This document shows positions 35,712 through 47,172 of a DNA stretch of 50,915 nt, one piece after another. Each line of letters opens with the position of its first letter. Position 1 is the first letter of the stretch. Below the pieces are notes generated by a model. That model was not told the origin of the DNA and did no database searches. It saw only the letters and a list, made by a program, of their open reading frames with translations. Both the position numbers and the translations under genes were made by a program. The DNA comes from Xenoacremonium recifei (Eukaryota > Ascomycota > Sordariomycetes > Hypocreales > Nectriaceae), in NCBI GenBank assembly GCA_012184525.1, contig WOFQ01000104.1, positions 1 to 50,915 on the forward strand, given 5' to 3'.

Positions 35712-37165
35712 GTCAAGAGGGAGTTAATGACCTTGCAAGAATGACGATTCGTTCAATGGCTCATTTAAGAGGCCACCAACGGTACATTTACGAGGCAGCC
35801 ACATTATTAATTGGTCACTTCCTGGCGCTGAGCGTCGGAAAGTGTGGTTCTCGACCTGGGATGAGCTAGCGCCAACTCGGGGAAGCACATGCAATTGATC
35901 ATGGGACTCCGTATGCTCTTTAATTTAGAATGGCATACTGCTAGATTATGACATAAGCGTTGGACACACCTCTCACCCAAAACTACCTGCTGAACATCTA
36001 TGATGCTGTCACCTTTATCGGTTTTGGGGCATTGGCGTTGGTAGCCTAGCGGCGGCAAGACTTTAAGGCAGTCACCCGACATGGCCCGAAAAATGGTCCC
36101 ATGGCTAGAAGTTCAACAACTCCTGTGCCGTCTACGTTGAGAAGATTCTGGTTCAAAGCTTCGGGAATCAAAGCTTGACATGAGACTCTTTCAGGACGCG
36201 ATGGATGTGAAAAGGTTCAAGCAAGGCCACAGGACTAACAAGGGCGTCGTCATAGCACTCACTGATAGAACTAAAATTGGTTCATTGGTTCAGTCCTGGG
36301 CACTGGTTAGTTACCATCACGATTACGACAGAACTAGTCATGAATAGAGACAATACTACGGAGTATGCATTGTAGGCTCACCTCCAATATTCAATATAGA
36401 ACTCGATGCCACATAGAAATGAGATGATATGGCGCACAACTTGGCTACTCTAGCAGGAAAAGCATTTTGATCTCTGTCGGGGTGATTTTAACTGATGGTA
36501 TGATGAGTCATACACTATAGCCCACATCAGGAGAAATTAGTTCCATTCTTCCAACCTGTGATTCGTGAGAGAGCACCCCCCCCCCCTGCATCTGACGGTG
36601 TAATGAACTGAAAGCCGGTCCCATGTTCCCGTGGTGAATTGGGGGTCCCAGCGATGCCGAACAGCCAGTGCATCGCAGAACGAGCACTTGATTTGTCTCT
36701 AGGTCGAAAATAATACAATAATCAATCAACCACAGACGGCTTCGGGATGTTATTGCTGCTGATTAACGCTGAGCAGTACCGATGGTAAAGGGGCTCTACT
36801 GCAGCTCCAAGACCCAAATCTCTCTCCAGTCGCCGCAGACGTTGTCAGCACATCCGAGGTCACCGTTGATGTGGATCAGGTCGGCCTGCAAGTGGCTATA
36901 CCCTTTCAGATAAATTGGGGATCGTCTCAGAGTTTGTTGTCCTCCGGGTATGGTGGTTTTGTACCTCGGTTTCGTGATGTCTCGAATGACACTGGCAAAT
37001 GGCCAAGGGCCGATCCACATACACTGGTCCGCCCTAGATCACGGCGGCAGCGACATAAATTCCGTCGTTCCAAACCGACATAACCAGGATACAGATAAAC
37101 ATTTCTTTGGGCCCAGTCTGATCCTGCAAAGACTTCAAATCAATACCATACCTTTGCCGGTGAAA
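35712..37165. promoter_or_regulatory. Divergent spacer, SDR4 and FAD hydroxylase
   Basis: About 1.45 kb with no gene recognised. It contains TACTACGGAGTA at 36354-36365 (the octamer TACGGAGT inside a near-palindrome) and a run of cytosines around 36577-36587. The length is unusual for this compact cluster, so it may once have held a gene or may be a large regulatory region. Confidence 0.4.
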
Positions 37166-39062
37166 ATGGGATCGATTGCTGGACCTGAGCGCGTACCCGT
37201 TCTCATCATCGGCGCCGGGCCGTCAGGCGCTTTGACGGCTTTACATCTAGCACGCCTCGGGATCAGGTCTTTGGTAATTTCACGCCATAAAGGATGCGCG
37301 AATACGCCACGTGCCCATATATTCAACCAGAGGGCAATGGAAGTGCTTCGGGATGCTGGCCTCGAGGAGCGGTGTGTCAAGGAAGCAAGTCCTCATTCCG
37401 GTAAGATCAAAGCATAGCAACGTTTCTCTTGAAGGCCTGCAAAGCGATGATTTAGGCCTCGAAAGACAGAAGCTACTCTGCTAACAGCGACTGTGACCTC
37501 TAGACATGGCGCATTCCTCTTTTCTGTACAGTCTGGCCGGCGAGGAATTCGCGCGGCTGTGGGCATGGGGAAATAAACCAAGCGAAAGAAGCCAATACGA
37601 AACCGCTAGCCCTTGTAGCATGTGCGATCTTCCCCAGAGCGTCTTGGAGCCGATAATCGTCGACGAAGCCAAGAAACTAGGTGTTGAATTTCGGTTCTAC
37701 ACCGAGTTTGTTACTCTAACTCAGTCTGCAGAGAGTGTGACTACGAGGATCAGAGACCGTAAGGGACACGGCTCTGAATGCGAAATAGTGTCGGAATACC
37801 TTCTTGGTTGCGACGGTGCACGGAGCTCGGTGGTGGAGGCCTTGGGCATTCCTATCGATGGGCAGCAACTCAACACCGCATTCAATGTTCATATAATGGC
37901 AGACCTAGGCAAATACGTTGCCGATCGGCCAGGGAGCTTAAATTGGATCTTGAATCCCGAAGCACCTGACTGGTCAGCAGTGGGCAACTTCCGCATGGTT
38001 CGGCCATGGACTGAGTGGATCGTATCAATGCATCCCGCTTCGAGAGAAGGCTCGCAACCCAAGCCTGATGAGGCTGCTATCCTGAAAAGAATTCATCAGA
38101 TGATAGGGGACGATACGATCCCGGTCAAAATACTTTCGACTTTTCAGTGGACAATCAATAACCAGGTTGCGCGCTACTGGCAACAAGATCGCGCTTTGTG
38201 CCTCGGCGACGCAACCCATCGACACCCGCCAATCAACGGACTGGGGAGCAACACTTGCATCTCAGACGCTTTCAATCTTGCCTGGAAGCTGGCATATGTG
38301 TTGAAAGGGCTGGCGCATCCTTCACTCTTGGAAACGCTCACGATAGAGCGCAAGCCGGTAGGCGATGCGATCGTGCAACGGGCGAATGAGGGCATGGAAG
38401 GTCACCGGCGATTCTGGTCTCTTATTGGACTTACTAGTAAGGCCCGTGCTGATGCGTTGCGGACACTCAAGGAACCAGGACACGGTGGTCAGTTGGCACG
38501 AGACGAATGGAGACGATGCCTCGACTTGCTGGATCTTGAAGTTCAGGCACTTGGTATCCAGATGAACCAAGTCTACACTTCTAGCCCTGCCATTAAAGCT
38601 GAGCCTGCAGATACCCAACCGGATTTTTCGGCCCTCAATCCTCTGAAGGAGGTAAAAATATCGACGTACCCGGGCTATCACTTGCCACATGCTCATGTCG
38701 CGCCTAATGGCAAGGCAGCGGCAGTGTCTACTCTAGATCTGGTAGGGCATGGGAAGTTCACTCTTCTGACCGGGTTAGGAGGAGAAGGCTGGTTAAAAGC
38801 TTCCCAGAACATCGCCACCACGACCGGTCTCAATTTGGAGCTGAACTGCTATAGCATTGGGTTCGGGTGTAGCTATATTGACTGCTACGGCGAATGGGAG
38901 CGAATTCGGGGAGTCGGTGAGAGCGGTGCTGTTTTGGTTAGACCCGACCATTTTGTTGCCTGGAGATGCCATGAAGTCCCGTCGGACCCATCCTCGGTAC
39001 TTCGGGAAGTGTTCTTGAGCATACTGCAATGGGAATCGAAGACTAAGACCACTTGCCTCTAG
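37166..39062 (+). CDS. FAD-dependent phenol hydroxylase (TfdB/PheA type)
   Basis: Two exons (37166-37400, 37504-39062) encode 597 residues, the size of 2,4-dichlorophenol 6-monooxygenase and related class A flavoprotein hydroxylases. The dinucleotide-binding motif IIGAGPSG is at 14-21, the DG motif in LLGCDGARSSV near 180, and the GD motif in CLGDATHRHPPINGLGSNT near 313. A C-terminal thioredoxin-like domain (about 430-597, with KFTLLTGLGGEGW) is typical of the phenol-hydroxylase branch. It adds one oxygen from O2 to a phenolic ring, next to an existing hydroxyl, using NAD(P)H. The product would be the catechol that the extradiol dioxygenase needs. The second base pair of the start context (AAAATGG) is favourable. 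Confidence 0.92.
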
Positions 39063-39892
39063 AGGTAGTCCGTTCGCAAATGGAGACATAGCTACATTAA
39101 TTACAAAGACTCTAGCCATTCTAGGCCGTTGTGATGCCTAAGTGAATCGGGTTCCACCGTTTCTCTAGGTCTTAATCTCCATAGCCAGCTCAATAGCTCT
39201 CCCGCAGTGAGATGCCAACCTAAGCGAATGTGACTGAAACATATTATCTTTATTTTCAGCAATATAGCCAGGCTTCCGATTGACACATATAAGAGCGCAA
39301 TTCAATTATTTATCATCTCCTGCCTGCATGTTTTGAGCTGGTTTGACTCCAGTGTGTAAGCCCCGTTTGCTAAGATGTCCCCGGCTTTGGATGATGCGCT
39401 GATGCTGCCCAGGTAGGAGACCTTAGGGGGGAGAGCCAGAAGCGGCTACCAGATAGTGTCGCTGGCCGACTACTGCTTAGATGAATAGAATGGAAGTTTG
39501 TACTTAATTCTTTGGTGTTGAAGGTCTTGAGGGTAGCTTGAATAAGATTGGCAAGGCGCAACTGTCTGAATCTCGTTCGACATCGTCCCGAACTAGTTTC
39601 TGGCCAATAGGCTTATGGCTAGGCAGGCAATTGCTATATTCAGAGCGCTGATCATTAGAGGATGCAATCCCCTTGCCGTGGCACTGCGTCTGCAATAATA
39701 CGCTCAGTGTTAAAACGATGCTAAATCGATCAAGCACGACAAAGGTGGAAATGTAATACGTTAGAGGGAAACGTGTCACGAAGATAGGGTGCGAAGTATG
39801 TGTATGATAGGATCTTCTCTAAGCTATATAGTTTGACTTTATCGTACCTTTGCTGTGGGTGAGACCAGAGCAAATTGACCGTTGAACTCATA
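39063..39892. other. Convergent spacer, FAD hydroxylase and permease
   Basis: About 830 bases between genes that end towards each other. Only short random frames are present; nothing was recognised. Confidence 0.4.
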
Positions 39893-41629
39893 TCAAAATG
39901 AATATCGGAACTGAGGGTTCTTCATATCCGTTAAATCATCATCAAAAGCATTATCAAAGCCTTCTGCTATCCCGCTACTGTCCCTCCTTTTGTTTTCCCT
40001 AATACAGACCTGCCTGTACGTGAGAGTCAGAGCAATGGCCACACAGCAGCACACGAGGACAGCAGTCCATCCAGGGACAAACGTCGGCGAATCTTTCTTC
40101 TGGAACAAAAACGGGGCAACAAAATTCCCGAGAGTATACCCCACGAAGAGGCCAGAGGATGCAACGGAACGCTTCGTGTATCCGGCGTTGTTGGCAGTTG
40201 CTAGACTGAAAAAAATTGGGTCAGTGCTGGGGACTTGGTGCATGCCGGTTATGTGTTTAGACGTACCCCATTGTAGTACCAAAGCTTCCACCCCAGAAAG
40301 GGAATAGATAACATGCAAATAGCAGAGCCCCTTTCTCTGATCTTGGCAGTCCCCATAGAAGCCCAGAGGCTACTGCAGAGATGGCGTAGCCAAGAACAAT
40401 GACGAAACATCTGATATTTCGATACCTGTATGCCAAATATGGAAGTAAAAGATTCCCAAGTCCCGCAAAGAGCCCGTATGGCATATTTAATAGGAGTGAG
40501 TGCAGTCGACTGAACCCGAATCCGTTGATGATTATAGGGATGAAACTTGAGCCAGGACCATTTGGTATCATGTTCAGGAAAGACATCATAAAAATGAGCC
40601 AGAACTTGATATCGAGCAACAGCTCGTAAACTTGATCCTTCTTGAAATGCTTGTTGCGGATGCCGTAGTTATTTGACTGCAGCCTGGAGATCGCAATAAA
40701 TCTCTGGCGTTCTGTGAGACCACTGACTCGGATGGGATCAGTAGGAAAATAAAACAGGAGAACGAAAGACCAAATAACAGTCACAGCGCCCGCTAAGAGA
40801 AACATGCACTGCCACGACTTAACGGCCCCGGAGGTGATATGACCTAGGCCATAGTTGATCAACGGAGAAACGATTGACACAAAGCCAGCTGTGTGTATAA
40901 TGTGAGCTTATTTGAGAATGGAAGAGTTGAAGCCAATTTTACTCACTCGCGCTGTACCAAATGCCTTGTCTCAAAGCTTGTTCATCTTTCTTGTAGAACG
41001 ATCCCACTGACAGCATAAAGATAGGGGAAACCCCCGATTCTAGGAAACCCAAGAAGAATCGCTGGATGTATACTGCCCTCCAATTCGTACATCCTGCTGC
41101 AGCCATGAGGCAGGCACCCCAGGTGAATATGATGCCGAATATTACCCTTTCAACAGGGTATCGCTGCGCTAGCAAAGTTGCTGGGACTGCGCCGGCTAGG
41201 AAGCCGAGGTAGAAGATTGAGGCTGCAAAAGAGTAGCGCCCTCCAGATTCAAGACCTGTATCTTCTAACAAGCCGAATAATGCCTATTGATATACTTATG
41301 TAAGCCACGCGGATATTCACTCGGCATGTAGACGTTGTAAACGAAAGATGGATTCCTACAGCTTGTCCCAACAAAGCCTTATCATAATACTGCAGGCCGT
41401 ATGATAGCGCCAGCAACGTTAGAAGGCGTAAGTCAATACTGCGGACCAGAGAGGCCTCTTCATCCTTCGTCCACTCCTCTTCACCGCTGTAAGCAGAAAG
41501 AATCTGGGCAGCTGCGTTAGCGGGGGCTGCATCGATGACATCTCCCCTTTCACTATATCTGGCGGCCTCAAGTTCAATTGAGTGGCCTATTAAGTCAGAG
41601 GTTATCTTTGTTTCGGATTTGGGAGCCAT
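39893..41629 (-). CDS. DAL5/allantoate-type MFS permease (ACS family)
   Basis: Four minus-strand exons (41629-41360, 41283-40947, 40888-40267, 40205-39893) give 513 residues. Family marks are DLRLLTLLALSYGLQYYDKALLGQA before helix 1, RFFLGFLESGVSPIF, IWYSATGFVSIVSPLINYGLG made by splicing, FFPTDP-like YFPTDPIRV, and the late ATANNAGYTKRSVASSG block. The C-tail after the last helix (IRENKRRD) is also typical. Members carry organic anions such as allantoate, nicotinate, pantothenate or aromatic acids. Beside a phenol hydroxylase an aromatic or terpenoid acid is a sensible guess, but only that. Plasma membrane with 12 predicted helices. It diverges from EthD-like gene 2. Confidence 0.9.
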
Positions 41630-42170
41630 TGCAAGTGTCGGACCGCCTCATGAGATTAATGAACGAGAGCCAAAACAAATGCCGTCAGAATTGTATATTT
41701 ACTCAGTCTTGTCCTTGTAGCCCCGGCGTCGGTCGCCATGTATTTGAACGGCGCCATGAGCGCTGGTAGTTGCCTCAGTAATGGTGATTTTGGCTACAGA
41801 ATTGCACACGACTGTTCGGGTCCCCGCGCCGCGGGTGGCAATACGGGAAAGGTGGTTTTATTTCGGGAAGCTTCCCTGCCCTGGGCCAGAATGTCAAAGT
41901 CCGGGAAAATAGTCCGTGTACTAAAAAAAATAGGCTCCCTGATCAAGGGACGTGACAAAGCCGGCTCACACTGTGACGGGCAAAGTGGTATCACAGAGAC
42001 CAAATACAATTTATCCGAACACAGCTTGATAGGTCGGATGGAGAGGCCCAATCGCGCTTTCCAGTGCTCATTCCCGCCACCAAACAGGCGTTGATACATT
42101 TCTAAATCAGCGTGCGCATCGCTCGGTCTCGGTAGCATCTTACCTACCGAATCAACCTCCTCACACAGCT
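41630..42170. promoter_or_regulatory. Divergent promoter, permease and EthD-like gene 2
   Basis: A 540-bp gap between two genes read away from each other. It includes a run of A around 41932 and GC-rich blocks. No specific operator was identified; shared control is inferred from layout. Confidence 0.4.
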
Positions 42171-42929
42171 ATGGATACCTACCGACCAACGAGATTCACG
42201 CTATTGAAGCGTCGACAAGATATCACACACGAGGAGTTCAACGAACATTGGCACACTGGGCATGGAAGTCTTCTAGCATCCTTGGCCGACTTCAATCGTT
42301 GTAATCACAGTTATGTCCAAAATCATCTCCTTCCAACGCCAGACTCTCTCAACAGCCGACGCACGCAGGATAATATATGGGATGGTATAGCGCAGACGTT
42401 CCAAAGGGTATACAAGAATGACTTTTTGGACTTTTTCGACACCCCAGGCTTTATTGCTGTGGTGCGACCTGACGAAGAGTTGTTTCTCGATTTCCCTGCC
42501 AGTACGACCACATACTGCACTCAACGAGTCATAAAAGATGGACCCGCTCAAGGTGTAAAATATTTGGCATTTCTTCGTCCTGCACAAGGGTTGGATCAGA
42601 CGGCCTTCTCGGAATACTGGTTTCACAAACATGTTAGTGTGGTCAAGAAATCAGACGAGTTCTGGGGCCGGGTGAGACGATATTGTCAATATCATACACG
42701 GCCGGAACTATTCAGAGGTTCGAGCCAGATGGACAAGAGTGAAGCATTTAGCGGAGTCTCGGAAATTTATTTTGACTCCATCGCCGACCTGGAAGCTGCT
42801 TTCACTCACTCCGATTATACGTCTGCCATCTATCCAGACGCCTTGAATTTCATGGCGGGCTCATCTCAGTTCTTCATCGCTCAGGAACTTCCAATCCTAA
42901 TCAATGGGGAGCCTTCGTCTATTTCATAA
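42171..42929 (+). CDS. EthD-domain protein 2 (tandem dimeric barrel)
   Basis: One exon of 252 residues. Two EthD-type modules are visible: FTLLKRRQDITHEEFNEHW with HTGHG near 20-32, and KYLAFLRPAQGLDQTAFSEYW with HKHV near 125-155. The E-x-x-x-HW/HK pattern is the family signature of the fold. EthD was first described in the ethyl tert-butyl ether degradation cluster, and fungal members occur in oxidative and polyketide pathways. The role may be catalytic (dehydration, cyclisation, decarboxylation) or in protein partnering; it cannot be read from sequence. It differs from EthD-like protein 1 in having both repeats well preserved and no introns. Confidence 0.88.
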   Translation: MDTYRPTRFTLLKRRQDITHEEFNEHWHTGHGSLLASLADFNRCNHSYVQNHLLPTPDSLNSRRTQDNIWDGIAQTFQRVYKNDFLDFFDTPGFIAVVRPDEELFLDFPASTTTYCTQRVIKDGPAQGVKYLAFLRPAQGLDQTAFSEYWFHKHVSVVKKSDEFWGRVRRYCQYHTRPELFRGSSQMDKSEAFSGVSEIYFDSIADLEAAFTHSDYTSAIYPDALNFMAGSSQFFIAQELPILINGEPSSIS

Positions 42930-43382
42930 CATCGCCGCGAAGGCTCATAGAACATCTGCAGTTGCAAATCAACCTTAGCACCGTTGTTCGGAATTCTTTG
43001 GGCTTGGTTCGCTGAGAAGTCTATAGTAAATAACACCCTTCAAAGGCTCAGAACTTCAAAATTATATTTAATATTACGAAACTTGCAGAGAATCTGCTTA
43101 CGTAGCGACACTGTAGATTCGACCCTACCAGGAGTGTTTCAATGCGCGAGAAGACGCACATGTCAGTAAATAGACGTGTGACTATTTAATGAGCCCTTCA
43201 AGCTGATTCGTTGCTTGCGAAATGTTTTGACAGAGCTGTTAGATAGTCAATGGGATTTAGTAGACTGGCCAATCATGGTAGGTTCTGAACAGGCCAAAGA
43301 TAGCAAAAGAACCTAATCAATCAATAATTTCACGTAATCATCCATACCACCGCTCTCGGAAACAGCCTTTGATCCGGGTTCA
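42930..43382. other. Spacer downstream of EthD-like gene 2
   Basis: About 450 bases between the 3' ends of EthD-like gene 2 and the decayed regulator. No coding sequence or repeat was recognised. Confidence 0.4.
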
Positions 43383-46116
43383 TTAGTGAGCCATGTCTCC
43401 TCGATCCACTCCGCACATATCTAGCACCTCGATCCCCATGCTATTTCCCGCTGTCTTAAGCTTGAGTTTATCTGTGCCGACTTCCAGCGGACTCTCATTT
43501 GCCTCGTGGTTCTCTAGCCTGAATGAACTTCCAGGGTCGCTGTCGAACCTCTGCTCCAAGACTTCTCTGTCAACATTAGATGCAGCAGTTGGCATCATCT
43601 TGCGCGAAGTAGAATGTTGTAGGCGTTCTGTGAGCGTCCCAGGCACTAGTAACAGCGTGAATAACTTATTATTTTCTTTTAGTTCTGGTGCGTCAATAGG
43701 CTTGTTGCAGCACAGGTCGCCGTTCCGTTTGGCTCGCTTCAGGCCAAGTAAGAGATCATTCGCGAATTCACCACGAGTCTTCTTAATCTTTTGCGTACAG
43801 TCTTCATCCAACGCAGACAGATCTTTGAGTCCCACTGGAATATCTGACTCGTGTGCAAGTTTCCCCATGGTAAATCCGTATTCTACCACCATAACGATGT
43901 ATAAAAACCGCCTCGGTCGTGATAGGAGAATGCCCATCCAGTCAGAATAAGTTTCAGTCAAGGAATCTATTTTAATCATGTGCAGCGCATGTTGAACAAT
44001 TTCTACCACGAGTTCGACGCCTTCGTAGTGAGACTGAGACGTCTTCCTAGCCTCTAGCAAGACGTTCAAATGATACTTCTTTTTGCCCAACTCTCGCTCA
44101 AGGCTGTCAAAGAGAGGCTGAAATCTATTCAAAGATTGCATAAATGACACATCTGTTAGATGCAATACTAATGATAAACCGACCGATGAAACCCTAAACC
44201 AACAATTAGTCAACTCTAAAGCACCAACTCTATGGCCTTAGACAATCCCTACATGCTGATAGGCAACCATTGTGTTAATCCGATTTTTGAACAAGTTCCT
44301 TGAAGAGCTCGGTGACACTGGTTACAGCGTCACTGAGCTTGCCACAATAGGGGCCAAGTTTCTGGTTGAGATCTTCATGAGAACTGGCCATGGTGACTAG
44401 CTGAAGGATTTCGTATTGACACAAGAATATTATCGCGGAGCTAATATGACATCAGTACATACATCATACTTGATTTTAATTGAACTAACTGGTAGTGGAT
44501 ATCAAGAATATTGCTGTACAACAATGCAACATCGTGCGGCGACGTAGGTCGATTGAATATGCATTGCGGAGTAGCCTCGTCTTTTCCGAACTGATGCCAG
44601 GCTGTGTAGCCTTTATACCACACTTCCAAACTATCTCGACAGTTTTGCAGCCTTGTTATACTGTAAAGCAGCCCGCTAGTCTTTCCGGGGGTATTCGCAT
44701 TTAATCCAAGCTCAAGCAGGTTGGGTAAAAGCGAACAAAAGTTAATAGTGTGGACGGAAGTTTTCATAAGGCACCCCTTTGCTTCAACGCTGTAAACGCT
44801 AGATCTTTCAACCTCGTCAGAAAGTTTAGCGTACGATAGAGAGTAACTTGTGGTCATGTCCAAATACACGCCGGGTGCTTGAGAGTTCCTTAGCAGATTC
44901 ATGGGCGGCATGCGGTCATACATGACGCAGGACCACCACAGGCGCCTCAGAAGACTTTATTTTCTCCACTTGAGTGAATTTTCTTCTTTTGATATACCTG
45001 GTCTTGTGGCTTGTAAGTGTGCGTCAGCTGCCTTCGCATTCTGAATGGCAGCGCTTAGCCAGGTCGACTGCGGTTTTTGCAACCCAACGGAGAATTCGAG
45101 ACACCCAAATACAAGCAGCAGTGCTGTTTGCGCCAAATCAATGTGCCCGGACTCAGCGCCAAAGCTGTACAAAGGCTGGAAGTCTCAGCATGCGTGCCTA
45201 TTCGACAGTGTGTGACATAATACTCACCTTGGATCGTCTATAATAGACTGCTCTTGCTTGATGAGGACTGCTAGAACCCAGAGTCCTGAGACTACTTTCC
45301 GAGACGAGCTCTATTAGTTAGTCTTTTTAAACTTCGACAACTCGGAACTGGCTTGCATACGTGACATGAAGAAAACAGCATTGTTTGAAATAGGGTGAGA
45401 TATTCTCAGCTGCCCCAAGCTTAGTAGTTTTGTCACAGTATAAATACCAAAAACCCCTACACTCACTAGCGGTAAAGTAGGGTGGATATGCATAAAGCAC
45501 TGTTGCATGAAGTCGTCCAATATGGGTCGTATTGGCACTAGCAGACAGCCTTGCGTCTGAAGGTAGGCAACGTCCTGTGGCCAAAGTTTCTCAAGATTAC
45601 CCACTATCAAAAATGAATAATCCGAGTAGGAAATTTGTGAAGTAGGAGTCGCCAGGTGACTTTCAAGCCAGCAGCTCTCACGTTGCTGGCACGGATCTCT
45701 CTCCCCAACGAGCGTGGATGCCGAGTCTGTTTAATCTGGTCATTTTTTGAATTCTTCAGAGAAGTGCTGATACTTCATGTGGATAATTATTCATGAATAG
45801 CTGTAAATGCAGTAGATTTGCTTATATTCATGGTCTTCGTATTTCTGAACTTTTGGAGACTCTTTGTGATGGCGCAGAACGATTCTGGCGGTATCAGCTA
45901 ACGGTTTACTGGCTTTTCTATTTGCAACAATGCATTTCTTGTCATCCAGGCGACACTTCATGCAAGGTATACCGCCATGAGAGACGTTGTATCGTATTTT
46001 CCTAGCTCTGAAAGATAGACGAACTGAACTCTATGTGAGTTTCATACTGACTGCAAATTGCACATTTTACAAGCACGAGCAATGCGTTTAACCGCCACAC
46101 TCACTAGGTTGTCCAT
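43383..46116 (-). pseudogene. Zn2Cys6 regulator of cutinase-TF-like type, decayed
   Basis: The start at 46116 leads to KRIARACKMCNLQ, a 50-bp intron, then KIRYNVSHGGIPCMKCRLDD and KKC. This is a Zn2Cys6 finger whose third cysteine is tyrosine (codon at 45991-45989). The middle homology region follows: NLEKLWPQDVAYLQTQGC, PILDDFMQQCFMHIHP, a frame shift near 45470 before FWYLYCDKT, YSFGAESGHIDLAQTALLL, a stop at 44959-44957, then LRRLWWSCVMYDRM and LSDEVERSSVY. A further break near 44280 precedes a C-terminal part (KKKYHLNVLLEARKTSQ) ending at 43383. Order and motifs match cutinase-transcription-factor-1-beta-like proteins. At least four lesions make it a pseudogene. It may once have controlled part of the cluster. 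Confidence 0.82.
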
Positions 46117-47172
46117 TTTGGTTCCGCTTGCACGCTTGGATTGGATATGAGATGGATGGTTTTTCTGTTAATCCATCTTCTATGAAGCGTTAAAATACTG
46201 CCCTTCCATACTGCCGTAATCTGAAGCGACCTGGAGTTTATCTGGGCCAGAAAGCGACTTTCGTTCAAACACCCTGTCTATAATGTATCTATCAAGTTTG
46301 TAAATAATATCATAGACTTTTTAACACCTTTTAAGCTGATGTCGAATATGTGAGGATTGACTTTGAATGGGCATGCTGCTCATGAATTGAAGTCTCATTA
46401 ACTCATTCCTAAGGAAACAGGACCCATTCCTTTGTTTGGTTCTCGTGGGAGAAGATAAATACATGTACATGTCCTAGGACCCTTCTCCTAGAGACATGGA
46501 CAAGCTACAAAGTATGGTCGACAAGCGAATATTCATCATTGATTGGCTGTACTGCCATCTACATACATTACTCTTTTGTCAGTTGCTTTAGCCCATAAAG
46601 AGCTGCCTGCTGTTCAAGGCCAGGTGACACGGCGGAGGTTCGCGTTTAATATGAGAGTTTTCACGCATGATATACAGCGTGCCCGCGGGGAGATAAATGG
46701 CTGGGGAGGAGTGCAAAGTGAACGAGAATAGGGTACCAATACATGGACCCACAACGTTGCACAGGTTACCGTCGGGTCCCCCTTAGAATAACTTCGCTCG
46801 CCATGATCTCAATGCGCCTCCTTCCGCCGTTCTGAGACAGTATAGTGTTCCAATCCATTAAGATGATTTCCGGGACGCGGGTAGCATGTGGCTGCTAATA
46901 ATTTCGCCATTGACATCAATGGACCGTTGTCTAGCTTGGGGCCGGCCAATTGGAGCGGATATGGTGGCTCCGTGGCAAGCTGCCTCGGCAGTACTCCGTA
47001 GCAATAGGCGGGGTAATGCTTAGAAACTGGAGACTGTCGCTGAAAAAAAGGATCACAGCCTAACACGGCCACCAAATAACTCTTAAACTACATCCACTCA
47101 GTTTCTAAGGCGTAACACTTTTTTGGCCTTCATCCAGTTTTCCAAATTATAACAGCAAGCGAGCCAACAACA
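46117..47172. promoter_or_regulatory. Divergent spacer, decayed regulator and acyl-CoA dehydrogenase
   Basis: About 1.05 kb with no gene recognised. ACTCCGTA lies at 46993-47000, about 175 bases before the dehydrogenase start. Confidence 0.45.

Noticed and set aside
36508..36729. Small minus-strand frames in the SDR4/hydroxylase gap
   Set aside because: Two overlapping frames in different phases, low complexity near a cytosine run, and no similarity to a known family that I can see.
43393..43950. 185-codon plus-strand frame, serine-rich
   Set aside because: It is the exact antisense of the C-terminal part of the decayed regulator, which has the better protein signal.
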